DNA of 13,065 nt from JACZST01 sp964195155 (lineage in GTDB: Bacteria; Actinomycetota; Acidimicrobiia; Spongiisociales; UBA5794): the NCBI GenBank assembly GCA_964195155.1, contig CAXMOP010000018.1:1-13065 (forward strand), written 5' to 3'. This document shows, one piece after another, positions 1 to 5,606 of the stretch. The first letter of the stretch is position 1; every line of letters begins with the position of its first letter. A program made the translations under genes and the position numbers. The notes beneath the pieces were generated by a model. The model searched no databases. It saw nothing but the letters and a program-made list of their open reading frames with translations, and had not been told where the DNA came from.

Positions 1-16
1 GGGGGGGGGGGGGGGG
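1..16. other. Homopolymer run of G at the window edge
   Basis: The window opens with 16 consecutive G, followed directly by TTCAAACC. A G run this long at the very end of a contig is often a sequencing or assembly artefact. It could also be the worn edge of the intergenic repeat that follows. It codes for nothing recognisable, and nothing can be concluded about what lies beyond it. Confidence 0.8.
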
Positions 17-72
17 TTCAAACCGTGGTCGCGACAACGCCTTGACCCCCTCCGCCTCGCTGGCGCTCGGCA

Positions 73-97
73 CCTCCCCCTGAGGGGGAGGCAAAGA
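73..97. repeat. Palindromic intergenic repeat, full copy
   Basis: CCTCCCCC (73-80) and GGGGGAGG (84-91) form a perfect 8-bp inverted repeat around the 3-base loop TGA, followed by CAAAGA. The segment 79-97 recurs exactly at 142-160. C-rich/G-rich hairpins of this kind, preceded by a GCCTCGCTGGCGCTCGGCA-like flank, resemble dispersed intergenic repeats seen in some high-GC genomes (from memory). No ORF for a transposase accompanies it. Confidence 0.6.
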
Positions 98-141
98 AAC
101 CGCGCCGCCGAGGCAAGTGTCGCACCCAGCGCGACCGTTCA

Positions 142-160
142 CCTGAGGGGGAGGCAAAGA
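142..160. repeat. Palindromic intergenic repeat, partial copy
   Basis: This is a 19-base exact direct repeat of 79-97, offset by 63 bases. The copy keeps the loop and right arm (GGGGGAGG plus CAAAGA) but lacks the C-rich left arm: only ACC precedes TGA. It therefore cannot form the hairpin of the first copy and looks like a truncated unit of the same family. Confidence 0.6.
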
Positions 161-193
161 TCCGGCCAGAATCGTCATTGGGAACGACCCGCG

Positions 194-232
194 AAATAAC
201 AAACGGCGGGCGGTCCCGGTGGACTCGCCGCC
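194..232 (-). terminator. Intrinsic terminator downstream of the PyrR-type leader
   Basis: On the minus strand GGCGG (232-228) pairs with CCGCC (209-205). The stem continues through C227-G211, G226-C212 and GTCC/GGAC (224-221 with 216-213), with single-base bulges at A225 and C210 and the loop ACCG. That gives about 11 mainly G-C pairs, and one more is possible (C233-G204). A U-rich tract GTTTGTTATTT (204-194) follows at once, the signature of a Rho-independent terminator. It may end the alaS-nusB transcript, or act as an attenuator for a gene beyond the window edge, because it lies only 15 bases after the leader's ATG. I cannot calculate its folding energy here. Confidence 0.6.
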
Positions 233-247
233 GCTGCAGGCGCCGTA

Positions 248-300
248 CATTGCTGCTCCTTCCTTACCGGCCTCTCGGGACCGATTTAAAGGTCGTGCTG
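248..300 (-). promoter_or_regulatory. PyrR-binding mRNA leader (pyrimidine regulation) overlapping a ribosome-binding site
   Basis: Reading the minus strand from 297, CACGACCTTTAAA leads into CGGUCCCGAGAGGCCG (283-268). This matches the core UCCNGNGAGG of the known PyrR target consensus ARUCCNGNGAGGYU and folds as a short hairpin: CGG/CCG, a bulged U, CC/GG, and a loop containing CGAGA. It is followed by AAGGAAGGAG (265-256), a strong Shine-Dalgarno sequence, and an ATG at 250-248. In mycobacteria a PyrR site at the ribosome-binding site of pyrR represses translation when PyrR holds UMP or UTP. The frame from this ATG stays open to the window edge but does not resemble PyrR or any pyr enzyme, so the regulated gene is not visible. 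The position after nusB fits the actinobacterial habit of placing pyrR downstream. Confidence 0.68.
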
Positions 301-308
301 ACGGCAGG

Positions 309-317
309 AAGGTACCA
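309..317 (-). promoter_or_regulatory. Possible extended -10 element upstream of the PyrR-type leader
   Basis: The minus strand reads TGGTACCTT (317-309), which fits TGnTAnnnT. It would start transcription about 7 bases later, just before the conserved CACGACC of the leader. No -35 hexamer is present at normal spacing, so this is only suggestive. The leader could instead be reached by read-through from nusB. Confidence 0.25.
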
Positions 318-360
318 CCGGGCCGGCAGTTCGCGCGCGACCAGCTGGAAGTTGTCTGAG

Positions 361-732
361 CTACTTTTCGCGAGCGTCGTCGGCAATGGTGGCAAGCACG
401 CCGTTGACAAAGCGGCCGGAGCGGGCAGTCGAGTATTGCTTTGCCAGCTCGACAGCCTCGGAGAGCACCACCCCGACCGGAGTGTCGGTGTAACGGAGCT
501 CGTAGACGCCGAGGCGAAGAATGGCACGGTCCACCGCCGGCATCCGTTCCACACGCCAGTCCGTGGCCCCGGCGTCGAGGGCGGCGTCGATCTCTTCGAG
601 ATGGGCCCAGGTACCGCGGGCGAGGCGGAATCCTCTCCCCGAGTGCTCCGGAGATTCCATCTGGGTGAGGTCACCGGCGTCGGCCGCGTACAGAAGGCCG
701 ATCGCACGCTCCCGCGCTTCTTGGCGGCTCAC
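361..732 (-). CDS. nusB: Transcription antitermination factor NusB
   Basis: NusB pairs with NusE (ribosomal protein S10) on boxA RNA to form antitermination complexes, chiefly on rRNA operons, in the cytoplasm. The 123-residue product has the family pattern throughout: an N-terminal helix RQEARERAIGLLYAADAG, then W-R-V-E-R-MPAVDRAILRLGVYEL near residues 58-78, then TPVGVVLSEAVELAKQYS and RFVNGVLATIAD near the C-terminus. It is a little shorter than most NusB proteins (about 130-150) because the central linker is brief, but no core helix is missing. The start is GTG at 732-730, which overlaps the efp stop as GTGA, so translation is probably coupled. It is the last recognisable gene of the operon; a PyrR-type leader and a terminator follow it. 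Confidence 0.93.
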   Translation of the reverse strand: MSRQEARERAIGLLYAADAGDLTQMESPEHSGRGFRLARGTWAHLEEIDAALDAGATDWRVERMPAVDRAILRLGVYELRYTDTPVGVVLSEAVELAKQYSTARSGRFVNGVLATIADDAREK

Positions 733-1289
733 GTCACCCGGGTGAGGTATTCCCCGGTGCGGGTATCGACCTTGAGGACATCGCCGATGTCAACGAACAG
801 TGGTGCCTGCACGACAAGGCCCGTCGTCAGTGTCACCGGCTTGGTCGCACCCGATACCCGATCACCCTTCACCCCCGGTTCGGCGTGGCTCACCTCGAGC
901 TCGACGGCAGCCGGCAGCTCGATGCCGATCGGCTTGCCCTCGAAAATCGACAGCCGGACTTTGGCCCCATCGGCGAGGTACGGCACCTCATCACCAACGG
1001 CCTCGGCCTGCAGTGAGATCTGGTCGAAGGTCTCCCCGTCCATGAAGTGGAACCCGAGGTCGTCGCGGTAGAGATACTGGAAATCGCGGCGGTCGATCGT
1101 TGCCCTGGGAAGATCCTCGTCGGCGCGGAAAGTGCGGTCGAGTACGGCACCGGTGGTCAGGTTTTTCAGCTTCATCCTGACAAATGCCTTGCCCTTGCCG
1201 GGTTTCACGTGCTGGTAGTCGACCACCTGGAAGAGGCCTTCGGGCAGGTTCAACGCCATGCCGGGTTTGACGTCGTTTGTGGAGATCAT
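729..1289 (-). CDS. efp: Elongation factor P
   Basis: EF-P binds between the ribosomal P and E sites and helps peptide-bond formation at polyproline stretches. The 186-residue length is typical, with three beta-barrel domains: a KOW-like N-terminal domain (about 1-60), a central OB domain (about 65-125) and a C-terminal OB domain (about 130-186). The tip loop reads VKPGKGKAF, placing the functional lysine at K32 between P30-G31 and G33. Some bacteria modify this residue (EpmA, EarP or YmfI pathways); no modification gene lies in this window, and actinobacterial EF-P is reported to work unmodified. The ATG at 1289-1287 overlaps the aroB stop as ATGA, and GAGGAACGAGCAGG just upstream supplies a Shine-Dalgarno sequence. 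Confidence 0.95.
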   Translation of the reverse strand: MISTNDVKPGMALNLPEGLFQVVDYQHVKPGKGKAFVRMKLKNLTTGAVLDRTFRADEDLPRATIDRRDFQYLYRDDLGFHFMDGETFDQISLQAEAVGDEVPYLADGAKVRLSIFEGKPIGIELPAAVELEVSHAEPGVKGDRVSGATKPVTLTTGLVVQAPLFVDIGDVLKVDTRTGEYLTRVT

Positions 1290-2341
1290 CCTGCTCGTTC
1301 CTCGATACCGACCGACCCCAGCGCCGCTCGAACAGTAGCCCGGTCGGCATGGACCACCGATGGCCTTCCGTCGGCTTCGAGAACGACGAATCGAAGACCT
1401 CGCTCGTCACGCTTCTTGTCCATGGCCATCAGCTCCTCGATCCGAGCGAGTGCCACCGGCGGCGCCTGTATCGGGAGCCCGAGCGATGCGATCAGTTCCC
1501 GTTGTGATTCGGCGTCGTCGTAGCCGGCAGTCAGCTCGGACACGGTGGCTGCGGCAGCCATCCCGATCGCCACCGCCTCACCGTGAGAGGTATTGGCCGC
1601 CACTTCCACCGCATGTCCGACCGTATGGCCGTAGTTGAGGATCGCTCGCATTCCCTGTTCGGTGAAATCCGATGTGACCACCCCGACCTTCACCGCGACT
1701 GCCCGGTTCACCACCGCGTCAAGCGGCGCGGCGAGCCCATGTTGCCGATAGAGTCCAACCAGTTCGGGATCGCCGACCAGGCCGGCCTTGAGCGCCTCGG
1801 CGCTCCCCTCGCGCCGCAGGACCTCCGGAAGCGTCTCGAGCAGATCGAGATCGACGACCACCCTCGCCGGGTGGCGAAACACGCCTGCCAGATTCTTGCC
1901 GCCGATGTTGAGCGCGCTCTTGCCACCAATGGCGGCGTCGACCGCCCCCAGCAGCGTCGTCGGTACAAACACCGCCTCGATCCCGCGCAGGTAGGTAGCA
2001 GCGATGAACCCGGCCACGTCGGTGAGCGCCCCTCCACCGATACCGAGAATGGTGTCACCCCGGCCGAGCCCGGCACCGGCGAGATCCCGGTACACATCCT
2101 CGACGACACCGATGCGCTTTGCCGCCTCTCCGTCGGGAAGGGTCACCGTGATCGATCGCAATCCGCCCGCGCTGAGACCTGCGGCCGTTGCGGAGGCGAG
2201 CCCGGCCATGGTCGGTTGGGTCAGCACCGCAACCGCGGACCGTCCCTCGCGATCGGGGAGCAGGCCGGTGGCGGATAGGCCGCCGGATTCGACCAGGACC
2301 TCGGAAACCACACGCTCGCCCTCGGTGATCACATGTCGCAT
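1286..2341 (-). CDS. aroB: 3-dehydroquinate synthase
   Basis: AroB converts DAHP to 3-dehydroquinate, step 2 of the shikimate pathway, using NAD and a divalent metal. The NAD-binding segment GIGGGALTDVAGFIAATYLRG lies near residues 100-120, followed by VPTTLLGAVDAAIGGKSA and NIGGKNLAGVF. The three metal ligands are all present: E182 (in SAEALK), H239 (in NYGHTVGHAVE) and H253 (in SHGEAVAIGM). The length of 351 residues is normal. ATG at 2341 gives a 13-base overlap with aroK. An in-frame GTG at 2332-2330 would instead overlap the aroK stop as GTGA, the pattern used at other junctions here, so the true start may be nine bases later. The stop overlaps efp. In many actinobacteria aroQ and pepQ sit between aroB and efp; here they do not. 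Confidence 0.95.
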   Translation of the reverse strand: MRHVITEGERVVSEVLVESGGLSATGLLPDREGRSAVAVLTQPTMAGLASATAAGLSAGGLRSITVTLPDGEAAKRIGVVEDVYRDLAGAGLGRGDTILGIGGGALTDVAGFIAATYLRGIEAVFVPTTLLGAVDAAIGGKSALNIGGKNLAGVFRHPARVVVDLDLLETLPEVLRREGSAEALKAGLVGDPELVGLYRQHGLAAPLDAVVNRAVAVKVGVVTSDFTEQGMRAILNYGHTVGHAVEVAANTSHGEAVAIGMAAAATVSELTAGYDDAESQRELIASLGLPIQAPPVALARIEELMAMDKKRDERGLRFVVLEADGRPSVVHADRATVRAALGSVGIEERAG

Positions 2342-2829
2342 GCTTCGACCACTCGACCTACCACTGTCGCGATGTCGTCGTTCCCATCGACGATGACCTG
2401 GGCAGCGGATCGATATGCCGCGATGCGGTCGGTCAGCATGTCCGAAAGCGTGTCGAGTGAATCCCCGGTCAGCAGAGGCCTGGTGCCGCCTTCGGCAATG
2501 CGCCCGGCTGCCGTCTCAGCGGTGACGTCGAGGAGCACCACGATTCCGTGGTCGCGCATCGTCGACGTGTTGCCGTCGACGAGAATCGAACCGCCGCCGG
2601 TGGCGACGACACCGTCGGGTTCCGCAGCGATGGTGCTGAGTGCTTCGGATTCGAGGCGCCTGAACTCCGATTCGCCCTCGATGAAGAACAGGTCGCTCAC
2701 CGACCGGCCATAGCCCTCTTCGACGCGGGCATCGAGATCGTAGAACGGTTGGTCGAGCCGCTCGGCGAGGTGGACACCGACGGTGTTCTTCCCGCTTCCC
2801 ATGAGGCCGATCAACCACACGTGGCCCAT
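2329..2829 (-). CDS. aroK: Shikimate kinase, with unusual Walker A residue
   Basis: AroK phosphorylates shikimate at the 3-hydroxyl with ATP (step 5 of the pathway). The 166-residue protein is full length. The P-loop is GLMGSGKNT (8-16), followed by FYDLDARVE (D31 and D33, shikimate and Mg side), FFIEGESEFRRLE (R57 region), ATGGGSI (78-80) and the lid arginine R117 in TRPLL. The oddity is N15: the Walker A residue after the invariant lysine is normally Ser or Thr and helps coordinate Mg. The codon is AAC (2787-2785), one base from AGC (Ser). All other motifs look functional. The start ATG overlaps the aroC stop as TGATG, implying coupled translation. It lies between aroC and aroB, the usual actinobacterial order. 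Confidence 0.92.
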   Translation of the reverse strand: MGHVWLIGLMGSGKNTVGVHLAERLDQPFYDLDARVEEGYGRSVSDLFFIEGESEFRRLESEALSTIAAEPDGVVATGGGSILVDGNTSTMRDHGIVVLLDVTAETAAGRIAEGGTRPLLTGDSLDTLSDMLTDRIAAYRSAAQVIVDGNDDIATVVGRVVEACDM

Positions 2830-3983
2830 CAGTAGGAAGCGATCCGATCAAGGTGGGAACGATGCGCATCCACGAAGGACGCGACGGTGTCTCCGCCGTA
2901 CACGCGCTGCATCTCGGCAGCGAGCACGATTGCCACCATCTGTTCGGCGACGACGCCTGCGGCCGGAACCGAGCAGACGTCGCTGCGCTCCCTGAACGCT
3001 TCCGCGGCCTCCTTGGTGGTGACATCGACCGAGCGCAGCGGCCGCATCAGCGTCGAGAGCGGCTTTTGGGCTGCTCTGACGCGGATGACCGAGCCGTTGG
3101 AAATGCCCCCTTCGATGCCGCCTGCCCGATTCGTCTCCCGCAGCATCTCGCCGCCCTCGGCGATGATCTCGTCGTGGGCCTCCGAGCCAGGCCTCCCCGC
3201 AGAAGCGAACCCGTCACCGACCTCCACTGCCTTGATCCCCGGTATGGACATCAAGGCGCCCGCCAGCAGCGTGTCTAGCCGCCGGTCGTAGTGCACGTGG
3301 CTGCCGATCCCGATGGGAACCCCGTGTGCCGCGACCTCGACCACTCCACCCAGGGTGTCGCGGTCGGTCTTGGCTGCGTCGATGGCCGCCGACATCGACG
3401 ACTCGGCTTCATGGTCGTCGAACACCCGCACCGGCGACGCGTCGATGGCCGCCAGGTCGTCGGGTCCCGGGATCACCTGCTTGGCCACCTCGATGGCCCC
3501 GATGCGCACCACATGGCTCACCACGGCGACCCCGACCTCGGCGAGGAGCTGCTTGGCGGCGTAGCCCGCAACGGTGCGGGCCGCAGTTTCGCGGGCCGAT
3601 GCCCGCTCGAGCACATCCCTGGCGTCGTAGCTGCGGTACTTCACCATTCCGGCCAGGTCGGCGTGACCGGGCCGCGGGGTGGTCATCGGGCGCGCCGCTG
3701 AGCCGGGGCCGGGTGACATCTGCTCGGACCAGCGTTCCCATTCGGTGTTCCGGATCACGACCGCGACCGGGCTACCAAGCGTCCGCTCGAAACGCACCCC
3801 TCCAAGAATTTCGAGCTCGTCGCGCTCGATGCGCATCCGCGGCCCTCTCCCATGTCCGAGGCGGCGTCTGGCGAGTTCGCTGCTCAGACCATGGGCAGTG
3901 AAGCCAAGCCCGTTTGGCAAGCCCTCGATGATGGTCACCAGACCGGGGCCGTGCGACTCGCCGGCGGTGAGGAATCGGATCAT
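2829..3983 (-). CDS. aroC: Chorismate synthase
   Basis: AroC removes phosphate from EPSP to give chorismate, the last step of the shikimate pathway, and needs reduced FMN. The 384-residue protein carries the three family signatures: TAGESHGP at 6-13 with catalytic H11; GHADLAG with H107, followed by ERASARETAARTVAG (about 126-140); and RSDVCSVPAAGVVAEQM near the C-terminus. GIEGGISNG and KPLSTLMRPL are also present. The reading frame is open 77 codons further upstream, to 4214, but that extension is low-complexity, overlaps the prepilin peptidase gene and does not look like protein. The family starts at M-x-R-F-L-TAGESHG, so ATG 3983-3981 is chosen. The stop overlaps the aroK start by one base. 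A 47-base gap separates it from the upstream gene. Confidence 0.96.
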   Translation of the reverse strand: MIRFLTAGESHGPGLVTIIEGLPNGLGFTAHGLSSELARRRLGHGRGPRMRIERDELEILGGVRFERTLGSPVAVVIRNTEWERWSEQMSPGPGSAARPMTTPRPGHADLAGMVKYRSYDARDVLERASARETAARTVAGYAAKQLLAEVGVAVVSHVVRIGAIEVAKQVIPGPDDLAAIDASPVRVFDDHEAESSMSAAIDAAKTDRDTLGGVVEVAAHGVPIGIGSHVHYDRRLDTLLAGALMSIPGIKAVEVGDGFASAGRPGSEAHDEIIAEGGEMLRETNRAGGIEGGISNGSVIRVRAAQKPLSTLMRPLRSVDVTTKEAAEAFRERSDVCSVPAAGVVAEQMVAIVLAAEMQRVYGGDTVASFVDAHRSHLDRIASY

Positions 3984-4030
3984 CCGGATATGGTCGCAGC
4001 GCCAGCAGCCAATGTCACCTGTGAGCCCTG

Positions 4031-4705
4031 CTAGCCGAGGTACCAGTCGGCGATTGCGGCGCCCCATGCCAGGGCGAAATAGGCGCCGGCGACCAGGTAC
4101 GGGCCAAATGGAATGGCGTCTTTGCGGTTGCGAATCCTGGTGACGATCAGCACCAATGAGACCAGGCCGCCGCCGATGAAGGCGGCAAGGATCGCAATCA
4201 CGAGCACATCCCACGATCCGTAGGCGGTGAATAGCCCGAGCAGGAAGCCGAGCTTGACGTCACCGCCGCCGAGGGCCCCGGCAGGGCCGAGCAACGCCAG
4301 CGCCAAGAGCACAAGGTAATAGGCGGCGCCACCGAGCAGCGGTCGCAAGAGGTCTCCACCGGTCAGCGCGCCGTCTTCGACCCACACGTCGAGCAGGGTT
4401 CCCCCATAGAGGAGCGCGAGACCGATCGCGGTTCCGGGAAACAGAATCCGGTTCGGAATCAGCTTGGAGTCGAGGTCGGTGAGGGTGAGGGTCACCGTCA
4501 CGGCAACGAACCACAGATAAGCCGGGAGGACCCAGTCCACCCCGACGACCAACGGGGTCGCGGCGAACAGCAGTCCAGTTGCGACCGCAACGACCGCCAG
4601 CCGGCTGGAGCGATCCCTCACATCGCGGATCGACACATCGATCGCGACGGCCTCGACGGCCGCACCGACCGCCAATCCGACCGGGAACAGGAGAACGCTC
4701 ACCAT
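4031..4705 (-). CDS. Type IV prepilin peptidase (A24 family), short form
   Basis: This is an aspartic protease of the membrane that cleaves leader peptides of type IV or Tad-type prepilins. The 224 residues are mostly hydrophobic, with about six to seven membrane segments. The catalytic aspartates are in TDLDSKLIPN (D77/D79) and GGGD (D149), and the conserved IPFGPYLVAGAY (about 198-209) is near the C-terminus. It lacks the N-terminal cytoplasmic methyltransferase domain and Cys pairs of PilD, so it is a short, peptidase-only form, and it may not methylate. ATG 4705 is preferred because a hydrophobic helix begins at once; TTG 4756 or GTG 4702 are possible. No pilin or assembly gene is in the window. 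Mycobacteria have a similar gene (Rv2551c) at the same place between aroE and aroC. Confidence 0.85.
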   Translation of the reverse strand: MVSVLLFPVGLAVGAAVEAVAIDVSIRDVRDRSSRLAVVAVATGLLFAATPLVVGVDWVLPAYLWFVAVTVTLTLTDLDSKLIPNRILFPGTAIGLALLYGGTLLDVWVEDGALTGGDLLRPLLGGAAYYLVLLALALLGPAGALGGGDVKLGFLLGLFTAYGSWDVLVIAILAAFIGGGLVSLVLIVTRIRNRKDAIPFGPYLVAGAYFALAWGAAIADWYLG

Positions 4706-4838
4706 GCGGCGCCGGAGGCTAGATCGGTGGTCGGCAATCTGCACAGCGGGGCGCAATTCGGGGTATCGGCGGACGCCAAACTGTGAGGGAGCATCGGGGC
4801 GCCGTGGTACTCGTCATGAGCGACCATCCTCCAGGGAG

Positions 4839-5606
4839 TCAAGTTGCCGCAGCCCGCATCGCCTGGAGCGGCGCAGCCACGCCGGCCCACAGCTCGAACG
4901 ACGCCGCCGCCTGGGCGACGAGCACGTCACGCCCATCGGCAAAAGGCATACCGTGTTCGCCCGCCGACACGACCGCCGGTGTCGGCGCCGCGGCGTAGGG
5001 AAGGTCCACCAGTCCGACCGCCGCCTCGATGATCCCGACGGGAAGCGACTCGCCGCTCATACCGATGGGCGTGGCGTTTACGACGACCGCTCCCGCGATG
5101 GCGGTTCCCCACTCCACCACGCCGCCGTCGACACGGGTCCGGCGAAGGAGCGCTTCCGCAGCTTCCGGGGTCCGCGCCGCGATCGAGATCCGTCGTTCCG
5201 CCAGCGCGACCAGCGCGGCGGCCGCTGCTCCGCCGCTGCCGAGGATCAAGATCGGCGCCTCCGTGTTCAGCGCGGCGGCGGCCCATACCATGCGCAATCC
5301 GTCAATGTCCGTGTTATCCCCGGCCGCCATACCACTCTGGTGCGCGATCGTGTTGATGGCGCCGGCTCTGAGACCGTGTTCTGACACTCGGTCGACGAGG
5401 CTGAACGCCGTTTCCTTGTGCGGCATGGTGACGTTGGCGCCGTCGAGTGCTCCGTAGCGGATTTCAGCCACCGCGCTCACCATCCCGGCCCGATCGACCC
5501 GACGTGCCACATAGCTCCCCCCGATGCCGGACGCGTCCAGCGCCGCGGTGTGGATGGCGGGTGAACGGGAATGCTCGACGGGATCACCGAGCAGCACCAG
5601 TTTCAC
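4839..5606 (-). CDS. aroE: Shikimate dehydrogenase
   Basis: AroE reduces 3-dehydroshikimate to shikimate with NADPH (step 4 of the pathway). In the 255-residue product the substrate site has SRSP (S13, S15), NVTMPHKE with catalytic K64, GAINT with N85, and DNTDIDGL with D100. The nucleotide site has LILGSGGAAAA (about 120-130) and the arginine of AART (144-147). VVNATPIGM, DLPY and DGRDVLVAQAAASFELWAG (Q232) close the family pattern. The frame is open further upstream to 5810, but that part overlaps mltG and is not homologous in look. GTG 5606-5604 overlaps the mltG stop as GTGA and begins the expected KLVLLGDPVEHSRSP strand. A 133-base spacer with no convincing gene follows, before the prepilin peptidase. 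Confidence 0.95.
   Translation of the reverse strand: MKLVLLGDPVEHSRSPAIHTAALDASGIGGSYVARRVDRAGMVSAVAEIRYGALDGANVTMPHKETAFSLVDRVSEHGLRAGAINTIAHQSGMAAGDNTDIDGLRMVWAAAALNTEAPILILGSGGAAAAALVALAERRISIAARTPEAAEALLRRTRVDGGVVEWGTAIAGAVVVNATPIGMSGESLPVGIIEAAVGLVDLPYAAAPTPAVVSAGEHGMPFADGRDVLVAQAAASFELWAGVAAPLQAMRAAAT

Noticed and set aside
1..16. G run as a G-quadruplex
   Set aside because: A homopolymer at the very contig edge is more simply an artefact or a repeat end; no conserved G-tract spacing is visible.
404..409. TTGACA on the plus strand within nusB as a promoter -35 box
   Set aside because: No -10 hexamer lies at 16-18 bases, and no plus-strand gene follows.
178..1071. Long plus-strand open frame of 297 codons across the leader, nusB and efp
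   Set aside because: It is antisense to two clear genes, rich in Arg/Ser/Thr as expected for GC-rich shadow frames, and resembles no family.
3984..4214. 77-codon extension of aroC
   Set aside because: It overlaps the prepilin peptidase in another frame and is Arg-rich low-complexity sequence; ATG 3983 fits the family start.
4699..4827. Possible 42-codon small gene between aroE and the prepilin peptidase, whose stop overlaps GTG 4702 as GTGA
   Set aside because: The overlap pattern is tempting, but the GGAGG lies directly against the ATG, the peptide has no recognisable features, and the stop overlap can occur by chance. Conservation in relatives would be needed.
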